DNA of 64,000 nt from Streptomyces hiroshimensis (GCF_014650335.1 NZ_BMUT01000008.1:233191-297190), one strand, 5' to 3'; positions 41,453-50,322 are shown, counted from the first letter of the stretch. The notes: generated from the letters alone by a model not told the origin. Made by a program: numbers and translations.

Positions 41453-41920
41453 ATGGGGGACATGGCCCGTACGTACGATCACCCCGGCGAGCTCGCCGCG
41501 ACGGATCCGGTCCGTCTCCTGGCGGTCCGCGACACCCCCCTGTCCGTGGACGAGGTCTTCACGGCGGTCGGCGACCACGCCGCGGGGGGCACGGCGCTCT
41601 TCGTGGGCACCGTGCGTGACCACGACGGCGGCGCCGGCGTCAGCGGGCTCGGCTACTCCGCGCACCCCACCGCCGAGGCGGAGCTGCGCCGCGTCGCCGA
41701 GAAGGTCGCGGCGGACTTCCCGGTGCGGGCGCTGGCGGCCGTACACCGGGTGGGCGACCTGGAGATCGGTGACCTGGCCGTCGTGGTGGCGGTCTCGTGC
41801 CCGCACCGGGCGGAGGCGTTCGAGGCGTGCCGGCGGCTGATCGACGACCTCAAGCGCGAGGTGCCGATCTGGAAGCACCAGGTCTTTTCGGACGGTACCG
41901 AGGAGTGGGTGGGTGCTTAG
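41453..41920 (+). CDS. moaE: MoaE: molybdopterin synthase catalytic subunit
   Basis: A 155-residue protein with the MoaE core: GGTALFVGTVRDHDGG, the AVHRVGDLEIGDLAVVVAV strand pair and the catalytic Lys region DLKREVPIWKHQ. It joins with a MoaD sulfur carrier to form molybdopterin; MoeZ, at 4.7 kb, can supply the sulfur. No moaD is nearby. ATG at 41453 is used; ATG at 41462, three codons on, is an alternative. Confidence 0.9.
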   Translation: MGDMARTYDHPGELAATDPVRLLAVRDTPLSVDEVFTAVGDHAAGGTALFVGTVRDHDGGAGVSGLGYSAHPTAEAELRRVAEKVAADFPVRALAAVHRVGDLEIGDLAVVVAVSCPHRAEAFEACRRLIDDLKREVPIWKHQVFSDGTEEWVGA

Positions 41921-41923
41921 CGA

Positions 41924-41981
41924 TGGGGGCACCTCTGGGGGCACCTCTGGGGGCACCTCCCAGCGGTAGCTGGGGGAGGTA
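41924..41981 (+). repeat. Tandem 12-bp repeat leading into a Streptomyces REP-like palindrome
   Basis: TGGGGGCACCTC occurs three times and runs into ACCTCCCAGC-GGTA-GCTGGGGGAGGT, an imperfect hairpin. This palindrome resembles a repeat found between genes in many Streptomyces genomes. It follows moaE directly and may serve as its terminator. Confidence 0.7.
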
Positions 41982-42141
41982 GCTGGGGGGTGGGCGCTTA
42001 GCCCCGTCCGCTCGGGATCCGGACTCCTGAAGGATCACTTCCGGTTGCGTAACCGGCCCCCTGACGCGAGCGTTGACTGTACGAAAGACTAATCTGCTCA
42101 TCGGTCTTTTCAGTGGTGGTGTCCGGGGGTCGGAGGTCGGT

Positions 42142-42366
42142 ATGGCGGCACTCGTGTGGTTGCTGATTCCGGTTGCCGCGGCCGTCGTTGCCCTGCTCTG
42201 GGGCACCTGGGCCGCTCGTAACCGCAAGAGCGGGGACATCTCCGAGCTCGCGGGGTATGCCCGGTTCCGTGAGGCGATGGAGCGGCGTGAGGCGATGGAA
42301 CGCCGCGAGGTGACGGAACACCGTGAGGCGATGGAACCGCAGGATTCCGGTACCGGAGTCTCCTGA
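42142..42366 (+). CDS. Small single-span membrane protein with a hexapeptide repeat
   Basis: A 74-residue protein: one N-terminal membrane span (ALVWLLIPVAAAVVALLWG, about residues 3-21) and a charged cytoplasmic tail. The tail has four copies of a six-residue unit (REAMER, REAMER, REVTEH, REAMEP) coded by an exact 18-bp repeat. The unit would form a charged helix. ATG at 42142 follows GGAGG. The neighbours are moaE and a PDZ protease. No known family. Confidence 0.7.
   Translation: MAALVWLLIPVAAAVVALLWGTWAARNRKSGDISELAGYARFREAMERREAMERREVTEHREAMEPQDSGTGVS
42268..42339 (+). repeat. Four 18-bp tandem repeats in the membrane protein gene
   Basis: CGTGAGGCGATGGAGCGG and three variants fill 72 bp without gaps, each coding one hexapeptide unit. 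Copies 1, 2 and 4 are nearly identical; copy 3 is diverged. Confidence 0.85.
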
Positions 42367-42467
42367 AGCGCCCCCGGGCTCGCGCCGGGGCGCCGGTGCA
42401 CTTCTGCGAGCCCCGGGTGGCCTCCCCGGACGGACCGCCCCGCGGGTGGACTGTCGGACCCGTCCCG

Positions 42468-42473
42468 TACTGT
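42468..42473 (+). promoter_or_regulatory. -10 element of a leaderless promoter for the PDZ protease
   Basis: TACTGT ends 6 nt before the ATG at 42480. The same hexamer at the same spacing precedes hisN, so both genes are probably leaderless. Confidence 0.5.
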
Positions 42474-42479
42474 CGTTCC

Positions 42480-43568
42480 ATGCCCCGCCGCACCGCGACG
42501 ATGCTCGCCTCCCTCTTGATGCTGATCGCGCTCCTCTGCGCGGGCGTGCTGATCCCCGTGCCCTACGCGGAGATGTCGCCCGGTCCGACGGTCAACACGC
42601 TCGGTGAGCATGACGGGGAGCCGGTGCTGCAGATCTCCGGGCACCAGACGTATCCGACGACCGGCAACCTCAACATGACGACGGTCCGCGTCACCGGCTC
42701 GCGGTACCGGATGAATCTGGTGGAGGCGGTCTACGGCTGGATCGCGCACGACAACCTCGTCGTCCCGCACAGCACGCTCTACCCGGACGACAAGACGCCC
42801 GACGAGCTCAACCAGGAGACGGCGGAGGAGTTCAGCCAGTCCCAGGAGAGCGCCAAGGTGGCGGCGCTCAAGCAGCTGGGCATCCCGGTCGGCACCCGCA
42901 CGGTGGTGGCGTCGGTCGTCAAGAACAGCCCGGCCGAGGGCCGGCTGCACGCCGGCGACGTGATCAAGTCCGTCGACGGTACGGAGATCAAGCAGCCCGG
43001 TGACGTCGCCAAACTGGTCACCAAGCACCAGCCCGGCGAGAAGGTCACCTTCCGGATCGTTCCGGCCAAGGAGGCCGCCGCGGCCGAGAAGGAGAAGCGG
43101 CAGCCCGCCGTCGAGCAGGACGTGACCCTCACCACGAGCAAGGCCCCCGACGACAAGCGGGCCCTGGTCGGCATCCAGGCCGGGACGGACCACACCTTCC
43201 CGTTCACGATCAACATCAAGCTGGCGGACGTCGGCGGGCCGAGCGCCGGGCTGATGTTCGCCCTCGGGATAGTCGACAAGCTGACCCCCGGGGACCTGAC
43301 CGGCGGCAAGTTCATCGCCGGCACGGGGACCATAGACGACGACGGCAAGGTCGGCCCGATCGGCGGCGTCGAGATGAAGACGGTGGGCGCGCGCAACAAG
43401 GGCGCCCGCTACTTCCTCACGCCGAAGGACAACTGCGCGGCCGCCGCGAAGGACAAGCCGTCCGGGCTCACGCTGGTCAAGGTCGACACCATAGGTGACG
43501 CGGTCGGCGCCCTGGAGAAGATCCGCAAGGGGGACTCGGCCGGCCTGCCTCTCTGCAAGGCCGGCTGA
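42480..43568 (+). CDS. PDZ-containing Lon-type (S16) serine protease, YlbL-like
   Basis: A 362-residue protein with an N-terminal signal anchor (MLASLLMLIALLCAGVLI), a PDZ domain (about 145-230, ASVVKNSPAEGRLHAGDVIKSV) and a Lon-like proteolytic domain. The Ser-Lys dyad is visible as GGPSAGLMFAL and GGVEMKTVGARNKGA. It should be membrane-tethered with the protease outside. YlbL-type enzymes in Bacillus help remove checkpoint proteins; the target here is unknown. The homolog lies near whiB7 in mycobacteria. Confidence 0.88.
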   Translation: MPRRTATMLASLLMLIALLCAGVLIPVPYAEMSPGPTVNTLGEHDGEPVLQISGHQTYPTTGNLNMTTVRVTGSRYRMNLVEAVYGWIAHDNLVVPHSTLYPDDKTPDELNQETAEEFSQSQESAKVAALKQLGIPVGTRTVVASVVKNSPAEGRLHAGDVIKSVDGTEIKQPGDVAKLVTKHQPGEKVTFRIVPAKEAAAAEKEKRQPAVEQDVTLTTSKAPDDKRALVGIQAGTDHTFPFTINIKLADVGGPSAGLMFALGIVDKLTPGDLTGGKFIAGTGTIDDDGKVGPIGGVEMKTVGARNKGARYFLTPKDNCAAAAKDKPSGLTLVKVDTIGDAVGALEKIRKGDSAGLPLCKAG

Positions 43569-43589
43569 GCCCCCGCTGCGGGCGCGGCA

Positions 43590-44189
43590 TCAGTCCTCGA
43601 ACGTCGCCGTCAGCGCCTCGGCCAGGCCCGGCACCAGGTCCGGGCCCGTGAGGACCTCGGTCGGCGAGTCCTTCTCGCGCAGCCGCACCGCGGTCTCGCG
43701 CGCGCCGTCCCGCAGTACGGCGACGGTCATCCGCACCTCCTGCCGGTCGGGGTGGGAGGCGACCCACTTGGCGAGCTGCTTCTCGTTCAGGCCGTTGGGC
43801 ACGGTGCCCTCGGCGGACGGCGGCAGCATCAGCCGCTCCACGGTCAGGGCGCACCCGGTGACGGCGTCGGGCCAGGCGATGGTGCCCAGGAACTTGTCCA
43901 GGGCGGTGCCCGCCGGGACCTCGTCCTGCTCGATCGGGGTGAGGGAGCCGGCCTGGGCGCTCTCGTCGAGGCCGAGCTGGTCGGCGAGGCCGGGCTCCTG
44001 GGCGCGCAGCTTCGCGGTGTCGACCAGGGCGAACAACCGCGCGGGCTGATCCCAGCCGAGGCCGGAGGCGTACTGGTCGATTTCGAGAACGGCGCGGGTC
44101 AGCGGGCTGGCCGCCATGGGGACGTCGCCGCCCGGGCCGCCGGCGCCGGACGGGAGGGAGGGGTCGGGGGTGCTGGAAGTGCTGGACAT
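43590..44189 (-). CDS. PPA1309-family conserved actinobacterial protein
   Basis: A 199-residue soluble protein. Conserved-looking segments are AVLEIDQYASGLGWDQPARLFALVDT, LDKFLGTIAWPDAVTGCALTVERLM and VAVLRDGARETAVRLR. The function is unknown. ATG at 44189 is preferred to a TTG at 44195. A GATATT stretch 5-10 nt upstream may be a -10 of a leaderless transcript. It is convergent with the PDZ protease and divergent from the UPF0182 gene. Confidence 0.75.
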   Translation of the reverse strand: MSSTSSTPDPSLPSGAGGPGGDVPMAASPLTRAVLEIDQYASGLGWDQPARLFALVDTAKLRAQEPGLADQLGLDESAQAGSLTPIEQDEVPAGTALDKFLGTIAWPDAVTGCALTVERLMLPPSAEGTVPNGLNEKQLAKWVASHPDRQEVRMTVAVLRDGARETAVRLREKDSPTEVLTGPDLVPGLAEALTATFED

Positions 44190-44321
44190 GAGCAATATCG
44201 TGCCCTGAGAGTGACCGAAAACGGGAACTGAGTAAAGCCTCGGTAAGTTGCCACCTTGGGCCCTAGTATCGCTGGGCCCTGATCGACAGCTTCATTGACA
44301 GCGAACTTCGAGGTGCGCACC

Positions 44322-47285
44322 TTGGCTTTCCAGATGCCGGACCGCGGCGGAGGCCCGACAGGGCCACGGATCAGAGTCGGCCGACCGTCCCGGCGGATCC
44401 GGACCCTGCTCACCACGCTGGGCGTGCTGGCCGCACTGGCCATGCTCTTCGTGATGTTCGCAGGGTTCTGGACGGACTGGCTCTGGTACCGCTCGGTGAA
44501 CTACTCCTCGGTCTTCACCACCACCCTCGGCACCAAGATCGGGTTGTTCGCGGTCTTCGGCCTGCTGATGGCGCTGGCGGTGGGGATCAACATCTGGCTG
44601 GCGCACCGGCTGCGGCCGCCGCTCAGCGCGATGTCGATGGAGCAGCAGAGCCTCGACCGCTACCGGATGAGCATCGCGCCGTACAAGAAGTGGGTGCTCC
44701 TCGCGGTCACCGCCCTGGTGGGCCTGGTCGCGGGCGCCTCGGCCGCCGGGCAGTGGCGCACCTGGCTGCAGTGGATCAACGGCGTCTCCTTCCACCAGAA
44801 GGACCCGCAGTTCCACAAGGACATCTCGTTCTACACCTTCGATCTGCCCTGGTACCGCTTCCTGCTGAGCTTCGGCTTCGCGGCCGCGGTGCTGTCGCTG
44901 ATCGCCGCGGCGCTCGTGCACTACCTCTACGGCGGCCTGCGGCTGACCAGCCCGGGCCACCGGGCGACGGCCGCGGCCACGGGGCACCTGTCGGTGCTGC
45001 TCGGCCTCTTCGTGGGCCTGAAGGCCATCGCCTACTGGCTGGACCGCTACGGCCTGGCGGTGAAGTCCAGCGGCCTGAAGTCCACCGACGGCTGGACGGG
45101 CCTGCGTTACGTCGACGCCAATGCGTATCTGCCGGCCAAGACGATCCTGTTCATCATCGCGCTGATCTGTGCGGTGCTGTTCTTCGCCACGCTGTGGCGG
45201 CGCACCTGGCAGCTGCCGGTGATCGGCTTCGGTCTGATGGTGCTCTCGGCCGTGCTGATCGGCGGGCTCTACCCGGCGATCGTGCAGAAGTTCCAGGTCC
45301 AGCCGAACGAGCAGGCCAAGGAAGCGCCGTACATCAAGAAGAACATCACGGCGACGCGCGAGGCGTACGGGATCGACGACGCGGACGTCAAGGATTACCC
45401 GGGCCGGAACGACGTATCGGACAAGGACAAGGAGAAGCTGCGCGCGGACGCGAACACCACGGCCAGCCTCCGGCTCCTGGACCCGAACATCGTCTCGCCC
45501 ACCTTCCAGCAGAAGCAGCAGGTCAAGGGTTACTACCAGTTCCCGTCCACGCTCGATGTCGACCGCTACAAGAAGGACGGCAAGGAGCAGGACACGGTCA
45601 TCGGTCTGCGCGAGCTGAACATCAAGGGAATTCCCGAGCGCAACTGGATCAACGACCACTTCAAGTACACCCACGGCTACGGCGCGATCACCGCCAAGGG
45701 CACCTCGGTCACGAGCGAGGGCGAGCCCGACTTCACGGAGAACAGCCTGCCGACCACCGGTGACCTCGGCTCGTACGAGCAGCGGGTGTACTTCGGCGAG
45801 AAGACCACGCAGTACTCGATCGTGGGCGGCCCGCAGAAGGAGCTGGACTACTCCAGCGACAAGGGCGAGAAGAGCTACAGCTATCAGGCCAAGAGCGGTG
45901 TGAGCCTGGCCAATCCGGTCAACCGCGCCGCGTACGCCGTCGCCTTCGGCGAGCCGCAGATCCTTTACTCCGGTGCCATCGGCGAGGGTTCGCGGATTCT
46001 GTACAACCGCACCCCCAAGGAGCGCGTCGAGGCCGTCGCCCCGTGGCTGACCATCGACGGCGACGCCTATCCGGCCGTGGTCGGCGGCCGTATCCAGTGG
46101 ATCGTCGACGCCTACACCACGACCAACGGATATCCGTACGCCTCCCGTACGACCCTCGGTGACACCACCGCCGACTCGCTGACGACCGGCCAGCGCGCGG
46201 TGGTCGCCCAGCAGAATCAGGTCAACTACATCCGCAATTCCGTCAAGGCGACCGTGGACGCCTACGACGGCACGGTCAAGCTGTACCAGTGGGACGAGAA
46301 GGACCCGGTGCTCAAGACCTGGATGAAGGCGTTCCCGGGCACGGTGAAGGCGAAGAGCGCGATCAGCTCCGACCTGATGGATCACCTTCGCTACCCGCAG
46401 GATCTCTTCAAGGTCCAGCGCGAGCTGCTGACCCGCTACCACGTCACCAACCCCGGGACGTTCTACACGGGCAGCGAGCGCTGGGAGGTGCCGGACGACC
46501 CCACCACCAAGAAGGGCAATGCGGTACCGCCGTATTACCTGAGCATGAAGATGCCCGACCAGACGGCGCAGACCTTCTCGCTGACGACGACCCTCACCCC
46601 GAAGGCCCGGGAGAACCTGGGTGCCTTCATGGCGGTGGACGCGGATGCGAAGAGCCCCGGCTACGGCAAGATCAGAATTCTGAAGATGCCGTCGGACAAT
46701 CCCGTGTCGGGCCCCCAGCAGGTGCAGAGCAACTTCAACAGCGACACGAAGATCGCCGAGAAGATCAACCTCCTGAAGCGCATGGGCGGCGACTCCGAGG
46801 TCGAATACGGCAACCTGCTGACCGTTCCGCTGGACGGCGGACTGCTGTATGTGGAACCGGTGTATGTGCGGGGCGCGGGGACGAATTACCCCCTGCTGAG
46901 GAAGGTGCTGGTCACCTACGGCAAGCGCACGGCCTTCGAGGACACCCTGCAGGCGGCTCTCGACGAGGTGTTCGGAGGAAAGGCGGCCGACACCGGCACC
47001 AAGCCCCCGGCCGAGGGTACCCAGAAGCCCTCCCCCGTCCAGGACCCCACCGTCAAGCAGGCCCTGAAGGACGCCCAGGACGCCTTCGCGGCGAGCCAGA
47101 AGGCCCTGGAGGACAAGAACTGGGCGGAGTACGGCAAGGCGCAGAACGCCCTGAAGGACGCCCTGGACCGGGCCGCCAAGGCCGAGGCCAAGGCCGCCGA
47201 GAAGAGTGGCGACAAGAGCGGGGACAAGAGCAGCGACAAGGGCGGCGACAAGGGCGCCGACCAGAACGCCAAGCCCGCAAGTTGA
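44322..47285 (+). CDS. UPF0182-family large membrane protein
   Basis: A 987-residue protein with about seven N-terminal membrane spans (first near GVLAALAMLFVMFAGFW, residues 45-60) and a big extracytoplasmic region from residue 330 on. The C-terminus carries a repetitive KSGDKSG-type tail rich in Lys, Asp and Gly (about 960-980). The TTG at 44322 is chosen because GAGGTG lies 6 nt upstream and homologs begin there (LAFQMPDRG); ATG at 44334 is the alternative. The function is unknown. It ends 42 bp before the first initiator tRNA. Confidence 0.85.
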   Translation: MAFQMPDRGGGPTGPRIRVGRPSRRIRTLLTTLGVLAALAMLFVMFAGFWTDWLWYRSVNYSSVFTTTLGTKIGLFAVFGLLMALAVGINIWLAHRLRPPLSAMSMEQQSLDRYRMSIAPYKKWVLLAVTALVGLVAGASAAGQWRTWLQWINGVSFHQKDPQFHKDISFYTFDLPWYRFLLSFGFAAAVLSLIAAALVHYLYGGLRLTSPGHRATAAATGHLSVLLGLFVGLKAIAYWLDRYGLAVKSSGLKSTDGWTGLRYVDANAYLPAKTILFIIALICAVLFFATLWRRTWQLPVIGFGLMVLSAVLIGGLYPAIVQKFQVQPNEQAKEAPYIKKNITATREAYGIDDADVKDYPGRNDVSDKDKEKLRADANTTASLRLLDPNIVSPTFQQKQQVKGYYQFPSTLDVDRYKKDGKEQDTVIGLRELNIKGIPERNWINDHFKYTHGYGAITAKGTSVTSEGEPDFTENSLPTTGDLGSYEQRVYFGEKTTQYSIVGGPQKELDYSSDKGEKSYSYQAKSGVSLANPVNRAAYAVAFGEPQILYSGAIGEGSRILYNRTPKERVEAVAPWLTIDGDAYPAVVGGRIQWIVDAYTTTNGYPYASRTTLGDTTADSLTTGQRAVVAQQNQVNYIRNSVKATVDAYDGTVKLYQWDEKDPVLKTWMKAFPGTVKAKSAISSDLMDHLRYPQDLFKVQRELLTRYHVTNPGTFYTGSERWEVPDDPTTKKGNAVPPYYLSMKMPDQTAQTFSLTTTLTPKARENLGAFMAVDADAKSPGYGKIRILKMPSDNPVSGPQQVQSNFNSDTKIAEKINLLKRMGGDSEVEYGNLLTVPLDGGLLYVEPVYVRGAGTNYPLLRKVLVTYGKRTAFEDTLQAALDEVFGGKAADTGTKPPAEGTQKPSPVQDPTVKQALKDAQDAFAASQKALEDKNWAEYGKAQNALKDALDRAAKAEAKAAEKSGDKSGDKSSDKGGDKGADQNAKPAS

Positions 47286-47327
47286 TCAAGGTCCGCCCCG
47301 CGCCGTGGTACGGTTGTTCCACAACAG

Positions 47328-47401
47328 CGCGGGGTGGAGCAGCTCGGTAGCTCGCTGGGCTCATAACCCAGAGGTCGCAGGTTCAAATCCTGTCCCCGCT
47401 A
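47328..47401 (+). tRNA. Initiator tRNA-fMet (CAT), copy 1
   Basis: A 74-nt cloverleaf with anticodon CAT at 47362-47364. Initiator marks are the three consecutive G-C pairs at the base of the anticodon loop (GGGCTCATAACCC) and an unpaired first acceptor pair (C1 facing T72). The T-arm is GTTCAAATC. CCA is not encoded. TACGGT at 47309-47314 could be a -10, though the -35 is weak; it might also be made by read-through from the UPF0182 gene. Confidence 0.97.
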
Positions 47402-47410
47402 CTTCATGAC

Positions 47411-47444
47411 AAGGCCCGGAGTCCAGCCTCGGACTCCGGGCCTT
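47411..47444 (+). terminator. Terminator after tRNA-fMet copy 1
   Basis: AAGGCCCGGAGTCC and its perfect complement form a 14-bp stem around AGCCTC, 9 bp after the tRNA. Confidence 0.88.
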
Positions 47445-47637
47445 GTCGTTCCCGGACCCCGCCGGCCACCCCGGTCGTGCGGTGTCCGGGTGACGCGGAC
47501 TGTGCGGGTTGTGTGCGGGGCTTCTGTGGAGAGTTTGGAGCCCCGTCGTGTCGGGAAGTCGGGAAGTCGACAAAACGCTGAAGTGACCTCACTGGCTGCG
47601 GTATACCAGGTGTACGCGGGTTGCGGGTGGTGCGACG

Positions 47638-49515
47638 ATGGGGCTTATGGGGGACAGGACGACGCTGTGGGAGACAGGCCGGCTTGTAGAGGCTCCCGGT
47701 GACGGGAGCGACCAGGAAATGCCGGGGTTCCGTCCCGGCACGGCGGACTCCGCCGACGCCGGCGACGCCGCCGACCTCGAGCTGGAGACCGCCCGCCGCC
47801 GCGCCGCGGAGAGCGGCGACCCCGCCGCTCTGAGCATGCTCGGCGCCCTGCTGCTGCGCCGTGGGGACCTCGACGGGGCGGAGCGCCACCTGCGCGCCGC
47901 CACCGCCGACGGCGACCGCTCCGCCGCCAACAACCTCGGCGTCCTGCTGCACCAGCGGGGCTACGCCGACGAGGCCGCCGGGTGGTGGCGCATCGCCGCC
48001 GTCGCCGGGTCCGCCGCCGCCGCGCACGCCCTCGGCCGCTACCACCGCGAGCGCGGGGACGAGCCCGCCGCCGAGTACTGGCTGCGCCAGTCGGCCGAAA
48101 CCGGGCACGCCCTCGGCGCCTACGCCCTCGCCGACCTGCTGGAGCACCGCAGCGACGTCGGTGCCGAGCGCTGGTTCCGGGCGGCGGCCGAGCGCGGGCA
48201 CCGCGAGGCCGCCTACCGCCTGGCCCGCATCCTGGACGGCCGGGCGCCGCGCACGCGCGCCGAGACCCTCGGCCCCGGCGGCGTCGAGACCTCCGTGCGC
48301 GAGCTGCGCGCCGCCGCCGCGGGCGGCCGTGACGGCGGCGGCCCGGCCCGCGAGGCCGAGCAGTGGTACCGCCAGGCCGCCGCCCGCGGCCACCGCCGCG
48401 CCGCCCTGCACCTCGGCACCCTGCTGGAGGGCCGCGGCGAGACCCAGGAGGCCGCCCGCTGGTACCTGACCTCGGCCAAGGACGGCGAGCCCCGGGCCGC
48501 CTGCGCGCTCGGCTTCCTGCTGCGCGACGCCGGGGACGCCGACAGCGCCGCCGTGTGGTGGCGCCGCGCCGCCCAGGACGGCGACGGCAACGCCGCCAAC
48601 GCCCTGGGCGCCCTGCACGCCGACCGCGGCGAAGCGCAGGAGGCCGAGCGCTGGTACCGCTCGGCGCTCGACCACGGCGACGTCAACGGCGCCTACAACC
48701 TGGGCCTGCTCTGCGCCGAGCAGGGCCGCACGGCCCAGGCCGAGCAGTGGTACCGCCGCGCGGCCTACGCAGGCCACAAGGAGGCGGCCAACGCCCTCGC
48801 CGTGCTGCTCCTCCAGGCCGGTGACACGGCCGGCGCGGAGCCGTGGTTCTCCAAGGCCGCCGAGGCGGGCAGCGTCGACGCCGCCTTCAACCTCGGCATC
48901 CTCTACGCCGGGCGCGACGAGGACCGCACGGCCTTCCAGTGGTACGAGCGCGCCGCGACCGCCGGGCACACCGACGCCGCCCTCCAGGTCGCCATGGCCC
49001 TGCTGCGGGACGGCGACGAGGAGGCCGCCGAGCGCCACCTGCGGGTGGCCGTGCGCGGCGGCAGCGCGGAGGCCGCCTTCCGGCTGGGCACGCTGCTCGA
49101 CCGGGACGAGGAGGCCCGCGAGGAGTGCGAGGAGTGGTACGAGCGGGCGGCCCGGCAGGGCCACCGGCGGGCGCAGGTACGGCTCGGGATGCTCGTCGCC
49201 GAGCGGGGTGACGTCGTCGAGGCCGCGCACTGGTACCGCGAGGCGGCCGAGGCCGGCAGCCGCAACGGCGCCTTCAACCTGGGCCTGCTGCTGGCGCGCG
49301 AGGGCAGCGAGCCGGAAGCGGCCCTGTGGTGGGCCCGCGCGGCCGAGGCCGGGCACGGGCGCGCCGCACTGCGGCTCGCCCTGCTGGCGGCCCGGCGCGG
49401 CGATCTCACCGAAGGGCGGCACTGGTGCGACCGGGCGGTCGCGCTCGGGCCGCCGGAGGTCGCCGAGCGCGCGGCCCGCCTGCGCGATGCGCTGCAGCAG
49501 GAGCTGACGGCGTAG
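47638..49515 (+). CDS. Sel1/TPR-like helical repeat protein
   Basis: A 625-residue protein built of about 14 helical repeats of 34-36 residues with a common pattern (A..LG.LL..RGD...AE.WYR.AA..GH). This is the Sel1-like solenoid used for protein-protein contacts. There is no signal or membrane span. The first 50 residues are acidic and unstructured. The gene sits alone between two identical tRNA-fMet genes. ATG at 47638 or 47647 could be the start. Partners are unknown. Confidence 0.88.
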   Translation: MGLMGDRTTLWETGRLVEAPGDGSDQEMPGFRPGTADSADAGDAADLELETARRRAAESGDPAALSMLGALLLRRGDLDGAERHLRAATADGDRSAANNLGVLLHQRGYADEAAGWWRIAAVAGSAAAAHALGRYHRERGDEPAAEYWLRQSAETGHALGAYALADLLEHRSDVGAERWFRAAAERGHREAAYRLARILDGRAPRTRAETLGPGGVETSVRELRAAAAGGRDGGGPAREAEQWYRQAAARGHRRAALHLGTLLEGRGETQEAARWYLTSAKDGEPRAACALGFLLRDAGDADSAAVWWRRAAQDGDGNAANALGALHADRGEAQEAERWYRSALDHGDVNGAYNLGLLCAEQGRTAQAEQWYRRAAYAGHKEAANALAVLLLQAGDTAGAEPWFSKAAEAGSVDAAFNLGILYAGRDEDRTAFQWYERAATAGHTDAALQVAMALLRDGDEEAAERHLRVAVRGGSAEAAFRLGTLLDRDEEAREECEEWYERAARQGHRRAQVRLGMLVAERGDVVEAAHWYREAAEAGSRNGAFNLGLLLAREGSEPEAALWWARAAEAGHGRAALRLALLAARRGDLTEGRHWCDRAVALGPPEVAERAARLRDALQQELTA

Positions 49516-49585
49516 GGGCGGGGCGGCGTAGGGGCGCTAGGGACGGGGGAGTGGGCGTGGCGTAGCGGCGGGCCGGGGTGACCAT

Positions 49586-49615
49586 TTGCTTCTACTGCGC
49601 CGAACGGGTTAGGGT
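49586..49615 (+). promoter_or_regulatory. Promoter of tRNA-fMet copy 2
   Basis: TTGCTT (49586-49591) and TAGGGT (49610-49615) are separated by 18 bp. Transcription would start about 6 nt before the mature tRNA. Confidence 0.6.
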
Positions 49616-49626
49616 AAAGCTAACGA

Positions 49627-49700
49627 CGCGGGGTGGAGCAGCTCGGTAGCTCGCTGGGCTCATAACCCAGAGGTCGCAGGTTCAAATCCTGTCCCCGCTA
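49627..49700 (+). tRNA. Initiator tRNA-fMet (CAT), copy 2
   Basis: Identical to copy 1 over all 74 nt, with anticodon CAT at 49661-49663. It has the same three G-C pairs and C1 facing T72. It has its own promoter and a separate terminator, so it is a full second gene rather than a pseudogene. Confidence 0.97.
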
Positions 49701-49708
49701 CTGTAGGC

Positions 49709-49737
49709 AAGGCCCGGATCCTCAGGATCCGGGCCTT
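49709..49737 (+). terminator. Terminator after tRNA-fMet copy 2
   Basis: AAGGCCCGGATCC and its perfect complement form a 13-bp stem around TCA, 8 bp after the tRNA. The outer arm AAGGCCCGGA is shared with the copy 1 terminator. Confidence 0.85.
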
Positions 49738-49822
49738 CGTCGTTTCCGGACCCGGCGCGATCGCGCACGCCCCCGCCCCGCCCCCCCGCCGGCGCCCCCC
49801 CGGCGCCCGTCGGCGGAGCGGC

Positions 49823-50239
49823 TCAGGCCGCGGAGCAGTTGGGGCACATGCCCCGGTACGTCACCTCGACGGCCGCCACCTGGAAGCCGAAGCGCTCCTC
49901 GGCCGGCAGGACGGCCAGCAGATCGCCCGTGGGGTGGACGTCCCGGATGGTGCCGCACTGGGAGCACACCAGGTGCTGGTGCGCGTGGTGGGCATTGGGG
50001 TCGTAGCGCTTGGCGCGCCCGTCCGTGCTCACTTCCATGATCTCGCCCAGGGAGACCAGCTCCCCGAGGGTGTTGTACACGGTCGCGCGCGAGATCTCCG
50101 GCAGCAGTTCCGCGGCCTTGGCGTGCACTTCGTCCGCGGTGTAGTGCACGTGGTCCCCGTTGAGGACCTCGGCCACGACGCGTCGCTGTGCGGTCAGCCG
50201 CCAGCCGCGTCCCCGGAGTCGTTCCAGCAGGTCACTCAT
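49823..50239 (-). CDS. catR: CatR/PerR-type peroxide-sensing Fur-family repressor
   Basis: A 138-residue Fur-family regulator. It has the winged helix (RLTAQRRVVAEVL, ISRATVYNTLGEL), the metal-binding HHAHQH region and two CxxC pairs for structural zinc (CSQC, CPNC). It is divergent from catalase, and a perfect 7-1-7 palindrome lies in the shared promoter. In Streptomyces CatR represses catA until oxidised by hydrogen peroxide. ATG at 50239 follows AGGTG; a GTG at 50248 would add three residues. Confidence 0.92.
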   Translation of the reverse strand: MSDLLERLRGRGWRLTAQRRVVAEVLNGDHVHYTADEVHAKAAELLPEISRATVYNTLGELVSLGEIMEVSTDGRAKRYDPNAHHAHQHLVCSQCGTIRDVHPTGDLLAVLPAEERFGFQVAAVEVTYRGMCPNCSAA

Positions 50240-50322
50240 GCCATTCACCTATCAGTCAGATAGGACCAGCGTAGCAGCGGCCCTCGTCCACGATTGGATC
50301 TCGTTTTTATGTTAGGTCCATC

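Noticed and set aside
44295..47285. TTG at 44295 as start of the UPF0182 protein
   Set aside because: No ribosome-binding site; GAGGTG fits TTG at 44322 instead.
47328..47401. tRNA as a prophage or element attachment site
   Set aside because: No integrase, no element genes and no tRNA fragment repeat; the second full copy has its own promoter and terminator.
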